From assembly GCF_030053595.1 (NCBI RefSeq), contig NZ_JASGBQ010000001.1, forward strand, positions 62,001 to 126,000: DNA of 64,000 nt. Reading direction: 5' to 3'. How positions within the stretch are numbered: the stretch's first letter is position 1; the number at the start of each line of letters is the position of its first letter. A model generated the notes under the pieces. That model was not told the DNA's origin. It saw nothing but the letters and a program-made list of their open reading frames with translations, and did not search any database. The position numbers and the translations under genes are program-made. Shown here one piece after another: positions 8,536-16,379 of the stretch. The DNA is from Fusibacillus kribbianus. GTDB taxonomy: Bacteria; Bacillota; Clostridia; Lachnospirales; Lachnospiraceae.

Positions 8536-8829
8536 TTATTGTTTTTCATCGAGCCTTGCAAATACCATATCGTAACCATCGTTTCCATAATTCAAGGAAC
8601 GATTCACCCGGCTGATGGTGGCTGTGGAGGCGCCGGTCTTCTCTGCGATCTCCAGATAGGTCTTTCCGCCCCGCAGCATCTTCGCCACTTCATAACGCTG
8701 TGATATGGACAAAAGCTCATTGATAGTACAAACATCCTCAAAAAATGTATAGCATTCATTCACATCCTTCAAAGTCAGGATGGCCTGGAACAGATGGTCA
8801 ACAGCCTCTGTCTTCAATTTCTTATTCAT
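8536..8829 (-). CDS. YerC/YecD family TrpR-like transcriptional regulator
   Basis: A protein of 97 residues belonging to the Trp-repressor-like superfamily. The helix-turn-helix is in the C-terminal half: SISQRYEVAKMLRGGKTYLEI followed by AEKTGASTATISRVNRSLNYG. It lacks evidence for tryptophan binding, and family members in Bacillus (YerC) are uncharacterised regulators. The gene stands near pcrA, as yerC does in several Bacilli. The start ATG 8829 has AAGGAGA eight bases upstream. A promoter is visible at 8878-8906. Family call is confident; regulon unknown. Confidence 0.9.
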   Translation of the reverse strand: MNKKLKTEAVDHLFQAILTLKDVNECYTFFEDVCTINELLSISQRYEVAKMLRGGKTYLEIAEKTGASTATISRVNRSLNYGNDGYDMVFARLDEKQ

Positions 8830-8877
8830 GGCAGTTCTCCTTCGATGCTTATTGATGCCTCACGCAGACACTATTTT

Positions 8878-8906
8878 ATTTTAGCATTTTAACACTTTAA
8901 AGTCCA
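8878..8906 (-). promoter_or_regulatory. Promoter of the yerC-like gene
   Basis: TGGACT, 17 bp, TAAAAT on the minus strand, with TGC before the -10 (extended -10). Confidence 0.6.
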
Positions 8907-8938
8907 GCCTGTTCCAGAATTTTTTGAAATTTTTATGA

Positions 8939-9661
8939 TTATGCCTTTCCCCTGGTCAGATATTTTTTAAACCGGTTCACATCCGTATTGACGATCAGCT
9001 CCTCCGGGAAGGACACTTGCCGAAGAAGCGCTTCTGCCTCCGAAAAGCGACCCACCGAAGTCGGAAAGTGCGAATCTGTATTGACAATGATCTCCTGATC
9101 ATACTTTTCACAGAGCTTCAGGATCTCTGTCAGATTGGGAACGGCGCCGATCCTGCTTCCTCCCGGTACCAGTGAGCTGTTGTTGAGCTCGATCAGCACA
9201 CCTTGCTCCTTCGCCCCCTTCACCATGGCCTCATAATCGATGGGATAACGTCCGTCATCGGGATGCCCGATGATGTGTACATGTGGATTTTCCATCGCAC
9301 CGAGAAGAGCTCTGGTGTTTTCCGCCTTTGTGCCCGGTGTCAGGCAGACTGTATGGAGGCTGGCGATGCAAACTGCCATCTTTTTGAGAAGCAGCTCCTC
9401 CAGGTCAACGTTCCCTTTATAATCAATGATGTTTAACTCGACCCCCATTAAAATCTCGACGCCGAAAAGCTCATGGTCAATGACCTTGAAATTCCGAAAA
9501 TACATTTCGTGGGGTCCTCCGGGAAGCTTAGGCGCATGATCCGTAATGGCAAGGAGCTTAAGGCCGGCCTCTCCCGCTGCTTTCGCCATCTCCATGACCG
9601 TTCCGTAGGCATGGCCGCTGGCAACCGTATGGGTGTGGGTATCCAACAAAAACTGATCCAT
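8939..9661 (-). CDS. PHP-domain phosphoesterase (YcdX-like)
   Basis: A protein of 240 residues with the polymerase-and-histidinol-phosphatase fold. The N-terminal metal site DTHTHTVASGH (residues about 5-15) is followed by ITDHAP, GVELNI, the histidine in SLHTVC, and the C-terminal GHPDD and NTDSHF, that is, all four PHP motifs with their His and Asp ligands. It resembles the YcdX subgroup of trinuclear-zinc phosphatases. The open frame runs 34 codons further upstream inside the HAD gene, but ATG 9661 directly abuts the HAD stop and has GGAGG eight bases before it, so the two genes are a coupled pair. The substrate is not known; a small phosphomonoester is likely. Confidence 0.88.
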   Translation of the reverse strand: MDQFLLDTHTHTVASGHAYGTVMEMAKAAGEAGLKLLAITDHAPKLPGGPHEMYFRNFKVIDHELFGVEILMGVELNIIDYKGNVDLEELLLKKMAVCIASLHTVCLTPGTKAENTRALLGAMENPHVHIIGHPDDGRYPIDYEAMVKGAKEQGVLIELNNSSLVPGGSRIGAVPNLTEILKLCEKYDQEIIVNTDSHFPTSVGRFSEAEALLRQVSFPEELIVNTDVNRFKKYLTRGKA

Positions 9662-9663
9662 CG

Positions 9664-10479
9664 CTATTCCTCCTCGAGCATAAATTTTTCTATGACCAAA
9701 GCCACACCGTCCTGCTCGTTGGACAGGGTGATATAGTCGGCCTTTTCTTTGATCTCCGGGCATCCGTTGGCCATGGCGACGCCCAGGCCCGCAGCCTCAT
9801 TCATCGGAATATCATTGTCATAATCTCCGCAGGAAATGGCTTCCTCCCGGGGTATCCCCAGATAATCCAAGGTCTTTAAAAGACCGCTTCCCTTGTCAAT
9901 GCCCGCCGGAAGGATCTCCAGATGATAAGCCTCTGAACGGAATACGGAAAACTCCGGTCCGAGAGCTTCACGCATGACCGGCTCCATTTTCAGGATCTGT
10001 TCCTCTGAGCCGACCATCATAAGCTTCACAATGGGGAACGTCAGATAAGAGATCATATCCGGAACCTCTTTGATCTTCATCCGCACATTTCTGGCCTCTC
10101 CGGCCACATAGATATCGTCCCCGCTTTCGGTAATGATATACTCTCCCTCATAGGTAAGGATCGCGGTTTTGTACTGTCTGGAAAGCCCGATGATCTCAGG
10201 AATCCGGTCCTTCGGGATCGTAACCGAAAATTTCACTTCCCCGGTCCGGCAGTCCAGAAGCTCACCGCCGTTGTAGGCCAGAATATATCCGCCTTCCCGG
10301 TCGAGAGAAAGCTCTCTTGCCACATGCCATACACCGTAGCTGGGCCTTCCCGAGGAAAGCACCATGATCCCGCCCTTCGCTGTCATGGCCTCCACTGCTC
10401 TTTTTGTTCTCCCGGTGACCCGTTTGTCATCCGTCACCAGCGTTCCGTCCAGATCCGATGCAAGAAGTCTGTATTTCAT
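9664..10479 (-). CDS. Cof-type HAD-IIB phosphatase
   Basis: A protein of 271 residues starting MKYRLLASDLDGTLV. Motif I is DLDGTL (nucleophile and acid/base Asp), motif II is SSGR, and motifs III/IV are the Lys of GIDKGSGL and GDYDNDIPM. The cap insertion between about residues 85 and 190 is the HAD-IIB type, as in Cof/YidA sugar-phosphate or cofactor phosphatases. An upstream in-frame extension of 58 codons passes through a 12-bp tandem repeat, but no ribosome site precedes it, whereas ATG 10479 has GGAGGA five bases upstream. It forms a two-gene unit with the PHP phosphatase. Transcription from the promoter at 10681-10709 gives a leader of roughly 195 nt. Confidence 0.9.
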   Translation of the reverse strand: MKYRLLASDLDGTLVTDDKRVTGRTKRAVEAMTAKGGIMVLSSGRPSYGVWHVARELSLDREGGYILAYNGGELLDCRTGEVKFSVTIPKDRIPEIIGLSRQYKTAILTYEGEYIITESGDDIYVAGEARNVRMKIKEVPDMISYLTFPIVKLMMVGSEEQILKMEPVMREALGPEFSVFRSEAYHLEILPAGIDKGSGLLKTLDYLGIPREEAISCGDYDNDIPMNEAAGLGVAMANGCPEIKEKADYITLSNEQDGVALVIEKFMLEEE

Positions 10480-10605
10480 AAATCCTCCGTTCGCAGGCGC
10501 CTTTGCAGGCATGATTCCTGTCAGCCAAAAAGACAGGACAGCTTCTACAAACCGCCCTGCCTTTTTGTGTTTTTCGTCCTGTCTTTCGACTGTTGTCCTT
10601 AACTG

Positions 10606-10665
10606 TCTGTCTCCTGAGATGTCTCCACTGCTGTCCGCTAAGATGTCCGCCATGATGTCCGCTAA
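10606..10665 (-). repeat. Five-unit degenerate 12-bp tandem repeat in the HAD leader
   Basis: Read on the minus strand, five consecutive 12-nt units follow the pattern NNN-GCGGACATC (ttaGCGGACATC, atgGCGGACATC, ttaGCGGACAGC, agtGGAGACATC, tcaGGAGACAGA). They lie just after the promoter start point and in frame with the HAD gene. The 10480-10797 interval otherwise holds the promoter and the mutY 3' end, and I see no further gene. Confidence 0.7.
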
Positions 10666-10680
10666 GTTGTCTGTACCCTG

Positions 10681-10709
10681 AATATAGCATGGTGTTTTTT
10701 AGAAATCAA
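10681..10709 (-). promoter_or_regulatory. Promoter of the HAD-PHP pair
   Basis: TTGATT, 17 bp, TATATT on the minus strand, placing the start point near 10674. Confidence 0.7.
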
Positions 10710-10797
10710 GTGATTTTTTTGCATATAAATACGATTTGTTACATTTTCAAAAACCGGGCTTTCTGTCGGGTTTTCATCTGTGCAATTTTACTGTCGG

Positions 10798-11931
10798 CTA
10801 AGATTTCCGGTCAAACAGATATGCCGCATAGGCCCGAAAGGCTCCCGGCAGGGCATATGCTTCCCTTGCCGTTTCCCTCTCCGCAAAAAATCCGGCCTTT
10901 GTCTGCGCCTCATCTCTGAGGCTGATATAATACCCCTGCATTCTCCATTCCACATGGGAAAAAATGTGCCTGGCTTCCGGCAGCTTTTCCAGAACGACTG
11001 CATCTTTCTCTTCCAGTCCCAGAAAATCAAGGGCCTCCTGCTCCGTCAGATATCCTGACGCTCCCGGCAGTTCATACAGACCGGCTAAAAGTCCCTTTTC
11101 CGGTCTTTTGCGCAGCAGAACTTCACTTCCCCGGGCCACGGCAAATATGGTCCGCTCTTCAATGGTCCTGGCCTTCTTCGGCGTTTTTACCGGGATCACA
11201 TCTGTTTTTCCATACCGGCAGGCCAGACAAAGGCCCTCGAGCGGGCACCGGCTACAGTGGGGCGCTCCATTGGGCACGCATACAAGGGCACCGATCTCCA
11301 TCAGAGCCTGATTAAAGGCTCCTGCCTCGTCCCTGGGCATGATCTTCTGAAGCAGTGCTTCTGTCCTTCGCTTCACCGACTGCTTCAGAATATCGTCCGT
11401 ATCTGCCATCAGTCTTGCCGTCACACGAAGTACATTTCCATCGACGGCAGGAACCGGAATTCCGAAGGCAATGGAAGCAATGGCCCCCGCCGTATAAGAA
11501 CCGATCCCCGGAAGGGAAACCAGTTCCTCATAGGAGGCCGGAAGCTCTCCTCCGTACCGGTTGACCGTCTCCTCTGCCGCCTTTTTAAGATTCCGTGCCC
11601 GATTGTAGTAGCCTAACCCCTCCCACAGCTTGAGCAGCCGTTCCTCCGGGACCTGCGCCAGCGCCTGAATGTCGGGAAGCGCTTCCAGAAAACGTCTGTA
11701 GTAATCCTTCACCGCCTCCACCCTGGTCTGCTGCAGCATGATCTCCGAGATCCACACATGGTAAGGTGTCGGTTCCTCCCGCCAGGGAAGAATCCTTGCA
11801 TTTTTCTGAAACCAGAAAAGAAGAGGCTCCACCGCCTCCGCCATTCTCTCCTCCGGCGAAAGAAGCGCGTCCTCCTTTTCCACGATCTCCATATCCGCAT
11901 AAAGCCATCCGGCTCTCTGTTCTGTGCTCAT
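10798..11931 (-). CDS. mutY: A/G-specific adenine DNA glycosylase MutY
   Basis: Removes adenine mispaired with 8-oxoguanine. Length is 377 residues. The catalytic Glu is in WISEIMLQQTRVE, the helix-hairpin-helix is LPGIGSYTAGAIAS, and the essential Asp is in VDGNVLRV. The four cysteines of the [4Fe-4S] loop run C-x7-C-x2-C-x5-C (CVPNGAPHCSRCPLEGLC), one residue longer in the first spacing than the classical pattern. The C-terminal NUDIX-like domain that reads 8-oxoG (about 230-370) includes FSHVEW. The start at 11931 is favoured over the ATG two codons earlier because AGGAGGA then lies seven bases upstream. It is transcribed with, or shortly after, ridA. Confidence 0.95.
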   Translation of the reverse strand: MSTEQRAGWLYADMEIVEKEDALLSPEERMAEAVEPLLFWFQKNARILPWREEPTPYHVWISEIMLQQTRVEAVKDYYRRFLEALPDIQALAQVPEERLLKLWEGLGYYNRARNLKKAAEETVNRYGGELPASYEELVSLPGIGSYTAGAIASIAFGIPVPAVDGNVLRVTARLMADTDDILKQSVKRRTEALLQKIMPRDEAGAFNQALMEIGALVCVPNGAPHCSRCPLEGLCLACRYGKTDVIPVKTPKKARTIEERTIFAVARGSEVLLRKRPEKGLLAGLYELPGASGYLTEQEALDFLGLEEKDAVVLEKLPEARHIFSHVEWRMQGYYISLRDEAQTKAGFFAERETAREAYALPGAFRAYAAYLFDRKS

Positions 11932-11984
11932 CTGCATTCCTCCTGCCGAAAGACGGTTCCTGCCTCTGTCTCCTTTTCTTAAGT

Positions 11985-12017
11985 GAAAGCCGCCCGAATC
12001 AATATCAAGCGGCTTTC
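11985..12017. terminator. Hairpin between ridA and mutY (possible weak terminator)
   Basis: GAAAGCCGC / GCGGCTTTC forms a 9-bp stem with a 15-nt loop 23 bases after the ridA stop. On the minus strand it lacks a T-run, so it may only attenuate or stabilise the transcript. Confidence 0.45.
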
Positions 12018-12039
12018 AGCTTATTTCTCTTTTCTTTGA

Positions 12040-12414
12040 TTATTTTGCCGCAATGGCCTCGATCTCCACCAGCACATCCTTGGGAAGTCTTGCAACCTCC
12101 ACACATGCTCTGGCAGGGCAGTCCGTCTTGAAATACTCGGCATACACAGCGTTGACCTTTGCAAAATCATTCATGTCCTTGATGAATACGGTGGTCTTTA
12201 CCACATCCTCAGGCTTTACGCCTGCTGCTGCCAGCAGATTTACCACATTCTCCAAAGACTGTCTGGCCTGAGCTTCAATGCCCTCCGGGATCTCTCCGGT
12301 TGCCGGATTGACCGGAATCTGGCCGGATGCAAACACAAAGCCATTGGCCTCGATTGCCTGAGAATAAGGTCCGATCGCTGCGGGAGCCTTGTCTGTGGAA
12401 ATTACTTTTTTCAT
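12040..12414 (-). CDS. ridA: RidA enamine/imine deaminase
   Basis: A 124-residue YjgF/YER057c/UK114 protein that hydrolyses reactive 2-aminoacrylate and related enamines formed by PLP enzymes. Characteristic segments are the N-terminal [26 protein letters not shown], the hinge residues [18 protein letters not shown], and the C-terminal [23 protein letters not shown] with the conserved Arg that binds the carboxylate. Length equals the family norm. It follows cvfB by 6 bases and probably shares the thioesterase-cvfB-ridA transcript. Confidence 0.95.
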   Translation of the reverse strand: MKKVISTDKAPAAIGPYSQAIEANGFVFASGQIPVNPATGEIPEGIEAQARQSLENVVNLLAAAGVKPEDVVKTTVFIKDMNDFAKVNAVYAEYFKTDCPARACVEVARLPKDVLVEIEAIAAK

Positions 12415-12420
12415 GATACG

Positions 12421-13260
12421 TTACCTCCTGATCAATTCTATAGTATCTGTTTTTATCTGAATCTTACCTTCCCTGAGAAGATGCCCCACCGCCCGTTTAA
12501 AAGCGTTTTTGCTGAGGCCCGTCTCCAGTTTGATAAGCTCCGGGTCCGACTTGTCGGTAAAGGGCAGCACTCCCTCATACTCCTCAATGAGTGCATACAC
12601 TGCCTCCGCGTCAATGTTCATCTGTTTATATGCCTTTTTTCTGGCACTGAGGACCAGCTTGCCGTCGTCACGGACTCTGGCCACCCTGGCCTCCACCTGG
12701 GTTCCCGGCTTCATATCCCGATGAAGCTCCGATGCCGGGATCATTCCGAAATAGATCCCGTCCACGGCCACAAAACCGCCCAGCTCCCGGTTGATCTCAT
12801 AGAGGATCCCGGTGACGGAATCATCCTTTTTATAGGGAGAATCCCCCCTGAGATACGCATCCACCTTCATGGTGGCGCAGAGCCGCCTGCTTTTGTCCAG
12901 ATAAAGGGCCACAAAAACCTGTTCTCCCTTTCTCACCTTCCATTTCTGTTCCCGGAAAGGAAGGAACAGATCGCGTTCCAGCCCCCACTTCAAAAAGGCT
13001 CCGATCTTTCCCGCCTCCGCCACGGTGAGGAGTCCCAGCTCTCCCAGCTTAAGAAGCGGTTCGTTGACCGTAGCGATCAGTCTGTCCTCCGAATCCTTAT
13101 AGAGGAACACTTCCAGTTCATCGCCGATCCCGATGCCCTCCGGCACCTGACGTCTCGGCAGAAGCACACCCTGCTCCTGGCCGCGGCCCTCTCCCAGATA
13201 GATTCCGTTTTCTCTTTTTCTCAGCACCTTCAGTGTCTGCTTCGTTCCCAATTCTATCAT
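12421..13260 (-). CDS. cvfB: CvfB/YitL family S1 RNA-binding protein
   Basis: A 279-residue protein with tandem S1-like OB folds and a C-terminal winged helix. S1-type strands are visible at residues 8-60 (GIYLGEGRGQEQGVLLPRRQ), 70-140 and 145-215 (GGFVAVDGIYFGMIPASELHRDMKPG, VEARVARVRDDGKLVLSAR). The C-terminal end (LPFTDKSDPELIKLETGLSK, AFKRAVGHLLREGKI) is the winged helix of CvfB. CvfB of Staphylococcus binds RNA and influences virulence-gene expression; a post-transcriptional role is likely but its targets here are unknown. It lies 4 bases after the thioesterase gene, so they are co-transcribed. Confidence 0.9.
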   Translation of the reverse strand: MIELGTKQTLKVLRKRENGIYLGEGRGQEQGVLLPRRQVPEGIGIGDELEVFLYKDSEDRLIATVNEPLLKLGELGLLTVAEAGKIGAFLKWGLERDLFLPFREQKWKVRKGEQVFVALYLDKSRRLCATMKVDAYLRGDSPYKKDDSVTGILYEINRELGGFVAVDGIYFGMIPASELHRDMKPGTQVEARVARVRDDGKLVLSARKKAYKQMNIDAEAVYALIEEYEGVLPFTDKSDPELIKLETGLSKNAFKRAVGHLLREGKIQIKTDTIELIRR

Positions 13261-13264
13261 AAAT

Positions 13265-13969
13265 TTATCCTCTTGCTTCTATCACCGCATAAACCAGCCC
13301 ATCGGGAGCGCCAAGCACTACCGTGGTCCTGTCTGCTTCCGCCCTCGCAAAGGGCACAATCGTGTCCCCATACCTGGCCGCCTGTCGGTAGGAAACCCGG
13401 AGCTTCCGGATCCTGGACGCCTCCGGCAGCCATTCCTCCGCCATTTCAAGATACTGTCCGTTATTGACATGACCGTTGGTGTCGATCTGATTCTTTCTCA
13501 CAGAAAAAGCCGGATATTCCGTAAGTCCGTCGGGAATCGGGATCTTTCTTCCGACCTCCTCCATATCCAGGGGCTTTTCCGGACAGTACAGGGATACCGT
13601 CTCCTCATCCACCTTTTCAGGCCGCCCTGTCCCTGTATTCATATAGATCCAGATGGAGTTGGCACGAACTGCCCACTCACCTCTTCCGTCAAGGATCACA
13701 AAATTCCGGTAACCATACATGGCCTTAAACCCGCTGGCCCAGGTCCCAACGGTGATCTCTTCTCCCAGCTTTGGCCTTCTTCTGATCTCGATCTGCCAGG
13801 AGGAAAGAAGCCAGGCCAACTGCCTCTCCTCCAGCGCCCGGATCCCTACCCCCAGAAGCTCTGACTGGAAAATGCTGCAGTCCTGCATATAATGAACGGC
13901 AGAACAGAGACTCAACCGCCCATCAGCCCCGATTTCGCTGTATCTTACCCTGCTGTCGAATGAATACAT
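13265..13969 (-). CDS. Bacterial acyl-ACP thioesterase (FatA/B-like)
   Basis: A 234-residue double-hotdog thioesterase of the PF01643 type that releases fatty acids from acyl carrier protein. The first hotdog covers about 1-130 (MYSFDSRVRYSEIGADGRLS, WLLSSWQIEIRRRPKLGEEI, GTWASGF). The second contains the catalytic signature DTNGHVNNGQY with the Asn and His of the active site, then LEMAEEWLP. Bacterial members are about this size. It heads the thioesterase-cvfB-ridA unit behind an extended -10 at 14064-14072. Physiological substrate (chain length) cannot be told. Confidence 0.9.
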   Translation of the reverse strand: MYSFDSRVRYSEIGADGRLSLCSAVHYMQDCSIFQSELLGVGIRALEERQLAWLLSSWQIEIRRRPKLGEEITVGTWASGFKAMYGYRNFVILDGRGEWAVRANSIWIYMNTGTGRPEKVDEETVSLYCPEKPLDMEEVGRKIPIPDGLTEYPAFSVRKNQIDTNGHVNNGQYLEMAEEWLPEASRIRKLRVSYRQAARYGDTIVPFARAEADRTTVVLGAPDGLVYAVIEARG

Positions 13970-13983
13970 GGTTCCTCCGTCTC

Positions 13984-14012
13984 TTGACGATTCTTCATTA
14001 AGATATTATAAT
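13984..14012 (+). promoter_or_regulatory. Promoter reading toward the HAD gene at 14120
   Basis: TTGACG at 13984-13989, 17 bp, TATAAT at 14007-14012, about 100 bases before the HAD start. Confidence 0.65.
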
Positions 14013-14063
14013 CGCAATGCAGACGAGGGCTTTCCTGTCCGCTCCCATCTGCCAAGTGTTCCT

Positions 14064-14072
14064 ATTATATCA
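14064..14072 (-). promoter_or_regulatory. Extended -10 promoter of thioesterase-cvfB-ridA
   Basis: TGATATAAT on the minus strand, about 95 bases before the start. It overlaps the leader of the divergent HAD gene. Confidence 0.5.
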
Positions 14073-14119
14073 TATTTGACAATAAATTGCTCTTATTTTT
14101 TTCTGTACAGGAGGATTTT

Positions 14120-14905
14120 ATGATTCGACTTATCGCAAGCGATATGGACGGTACGATTTTAAGAAATGATGCCCAATCCATGCCGCCCCGCATGTTTTCC
14201 ATACTGGAGGAGCTTAAGGAAAGGGGTATCCTCTTTGTAGCTGCCAGCGGCCGCCAGTACGCCAACCTGCTAAGGCTTCTGGGACCGATGGCCCCTTACG
14301 CCGATTATATCTGTGAAAACGGTGCCTTTGCTGTCCACAACGGAGAGATCATATACAAGGCTGTCATGGACCGGGCCCTGGGCCAGGAGCTGATGCGGGA
14401 CATCTGGTCCACAGAAAACTGTGAGATCCAGCTTTCCGGCATCCATACGGCTTATATTCAGGCAAAGGATCCTGCCTACACTCATCACCTTCGCTATGTT
14501 CTGAAAAATGACATCACTGAGGTGGATGACATTTTCTCCACCTCCGAAGAATACATCAAGATCTCTGCCTTTGTCCACGGAGACAAAACAGAAGAGTATC
14601 TGGAACGGTTTCAGGAAAAATGGGGCAGCGCCTTCACACTGGCCTCCACCTGCGACCACTGGATCGATTTCATTCCGCCCGGTATCCACAAGGGCCATGC
14701 CATGAAAGCGCTGATGGAAGCGCTTCATATTTCCTCTGATGAGATCATGGCCTTTGGCGACAATTACAATGATCTGGAGCTTCTTTCCTGCGCAGCGGAA
14801 AGCTATGCGGTCTCCACGGCAAAACCGGAGGTGATCGCAGCCTGCCGCCACATCTGTGATTATGTGGAAGATGTACTGGAAAAATTTCTCAGGGCCCCCG
14901 TTTAA
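14120..14905 (+). CDS. Cof-type HAD-IIB phosphatase
   Basis: A 261-residue second HAD-IIB phosphatase. Motif I is DMDGTIL, motif II AASGRQ, Lys in PPGIHKGHAM, and motif IV GDNYNDLELLS. The cap spans about residues 85-185. It starts at ATG 14120 behind AGGAGGA; the frame is open 11 codons further upstream without a ribosome site. It is monocistronic, reads toward tRNA-Gln and ends in a terminator overlapping its stop. Substrate unknown; family members dephosphorylate sugar phosphates, FMN or pyridoxal phosphate. Confidence 0.9.
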   Translation: MIRLIASDMDGTILRNDAQSMPPRMFSILEELKERGILFVAASGRQYANLLRLLGPMAPYADYICENGAFAVHNGEIIYKAVMDRALGQELMRDIWSTENCEIQLSGIHTAYIQAKDPAYTHHLRYVLKNDITEVDDIFSTSEEYIKISAFVHGDKTEEYLERFQEKWGSAFTLASTCDHWIDFIPPGIHKGHAMKALMEALHISSDEIMAFGDNYNDLELLSCAAESYAVSTAKPEVIAACRHICDYVEDVLEKFLRAPV

Positions 14906-14915
14906 GGGAGCCCTG
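14890..14915 (+). terminator. Terminator of the HAD gene, overlapping its stop codon
   Basis: CAGGGC / GCCCTG with inner C/G pairing around the stop codon, followed by AATTATTTC. Short stem, moderate confidence. Confidence 0.55.
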
Positions 14916-14940
14916 AATTATTTCTGACAAAACGAAATGC

Positions 14941-14969
14941 CGCAAGGTCATCTAACAGATGCTCCTGCG
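14941..14969 (-). terminator. Hairpin downstream of tRNA-Gln
   Basis: On the minus strand, CGCAGG..ATCT / AGAT..CCTTGCG forms a stem with a small internal loop 12 bases after the tRNA, followed by GCATTTCGTTTTG. Confidence 0.55.
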
Positions 14970-14980
14970 ACATTCTCTCG

Positions 14981-15052
14981 CTGGGCTGCAAGGATTCGAA
15001 CCTTGAAATGCTGGAGTCAGAGTCCAGTGCCTTACCATTTGGCGACAGCCCA
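14981..15052 (-). tRNA. tRNA-Gln (anticodon CTG)
   Basis: 72 nt. The acceptor stem is TGGGCTG / CAGCCCA with discriminator G. The D-arm has GGTAAGGCA, the anticodon loop CTCTGAC lies between CTGGA and TCCAG giving anticodon CTG, and the T-arm has GGTTCGAATCC. The UGGGC start and U-rich D-stem are typical of bacterial tRNA-Gln. CCA is not encoded. It stands alone between a sigma-A promoter and a hairpin. Confidence 0.95.
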
Positions 15053-15078
15053 ATGTCCTTATTGCTGCAACAAAATGT

Positions 15079-15107
15079 ATTATACATGAAACTCCTCCAT
15101 TTGGCAA
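15079..15107 (-). promoter_or_regulatory. Promoter of tRNA-Gln
   Basis: TTGCCA, 17 bp, TATAAT on the minus strand, 26 bases before the mature 5' end. Confidence 0.8.
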
Positions 15108-15167
15108 GCCCTATTTTCATTTTTTTTATTTTTTTTATTTTTTTTACACAGCTTCTCAAAGGGTCTC

Positions 15168-16346
15168 TTATTGTTCTCCGGTATAACTCCTGTCGACCGT
15201 GATCACGCACTCGATCCGTTTATCATAAGCCTTCATCCGTTCCTGGAGAATATGAATGACTGTTCCGATCTGATCATCCCCCATCTCATAGGGAACTACA
15301 ATGTCAAAAAACAGATGAATCTGCCACCGTCCGCCCGACATACGGAAATCGTGAAGGGTGATGCGGCCATCCAGCTGATCCAGAATATCCAGCACCGCCT
15401 GCCTCCGTTCCTCCAGAAGAGGATCGTCCGTATCCACCGGATCCATATGGATCACCAGAAGCACTCCCAGCTGCTCCTTTGCCTCCCGCTCGATCCGGTC
15501 AATGGTCTCATGGATCTCCTCGATGTTACTGTGGCTGTCCACCTCCGCATGGATGGATGCCATGCTGGTAGAGGGTCCATAGCTGTGCACCAGAAGATCA
15601 TGTGTCCCGCGGATCCCATCATAGCTTTCCACAAACTCCTTGATGCTGCGGTAAACAGATGGGTCGATGGCCTCCCCGATAAGCGGCTTCAGAGTGTCCT
15701 TTGCGATCCCGATACCGGCCAGGATAACAGCCACTGACACGGCGATACCGATGAAACCGTCGATATTGATGCCAAAGATCCCGTAAAGGGCAACAGAAAA
15801 AATGGTGGCGGATGTCACCAGCACGTCTCCCAGGGAATCCGCTGCCGTGGCCTCCATAACCCGGGAGCCGATCCGTTTGCCAAGACGCCTGTTGAACATG
15901 GCCATCCACAGCTTGACACCGATGGAAAGCACCAGAATAATCAGAGAGACAAGCTGAAAGCTCAGTTCCTCCGGCTCCCTGATTTTTCCGAAGGAGGTCT
16001 TCATAAAGGTCCAGCCCACCTCAATAACGAGAAAGGACACGATCAGGGCAGCGATATATTCGATCCGGCCATGGCCAAAGGGATGATCCCTGTCGGCCGG
16101 CCGTTCCGCCATCTTTACTCCCACAAAGCTGATAATGGAAGAAGCCGCGTCGGAAAGGTTGTTAAAAGCGTCCGAAAGGACTGAAATACTGTTTAACAAC
16201 AGTCCGATGGCGATCTTCACCAAAAAAAGAAACACATTGCAGCAGATTCCCACCGCACTGGACAGCACTCCATATGCAGTCCGTACACTGGCCTTTTTCG
16301 TCTGCTCATAATCCTTTACAAATTTTCGGACAAGAAAATCCGTCAT
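15168..16346 (-). CDS. Cation diffusion facilitator (CDF) metal exporter
   Basis: A 392-residue CDF protein exporting divalent metal (Mn, Fe, Zn or Co) in exchange for protons. Six membrane segments lie between about residues 25 and 215. The metal site in TM2 reads LSDAFNNLSDA, with Asn where many family members have Asp or His at the fourth position. TM5 carries TAADSLGDVLVT (DxxxD). The cytosolic C-terminal ferredoxin-like domain has HDLLVHSYGP and HAEVDSH; about 90 further residues (LHDFRMSGGRWQIHLFFDIVVP) form a second domain not found in short CDFs. The start at 16346 has GGAGG seven bases upstream; an ATG two codons earlier is too close. It follows truA by 33 bases. Confidence 0.92.
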   Translation of the reverse strand: MTDFLVRKFVKDYEQTKKASVRTAYGVLSSAVGICCNVFLFLVKIAIGLLLNSISVLSDAFNNLSDAASSIISFVGVKMAERPADRDHPFGHGRIEYIAALIVSFLVIEVGWTFMKTSFGKIREPEELSFQLVSLIILVLSIGVKLWMAMFNRRLGKRIGSRVMEATAADSLGDVLVTSATIFSVALYGIFGINIDGFIGIAVSVAVILAGIGIAKDTLKPLIGEAIDPSVYRSIKEFVESYDGIRGTHDLLVHSYGPSTSMASIHAEVDSHSNIEEIHETIDRIEREAKEQLGVLLVIHMDPVDTDDPLLEERRQAVLDILDQLDGRITLHDFRMSGGRWQIHLFFDIVVPYEMGDDQIGTVIHILQERMKAYDKRIECVITVDRSYTGEQ

Positions 16347-16379
16347 ATCCATGCCTCCAAACTCTTCGCGCTGAAACTC

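Noticed and set aside
10427-10690. Separate small protein encoded by the 12-bp repeat region
   Set aside because: No ribosome site, starts at or before the predicted transcription start and overlaps the HAD gene in another frame.
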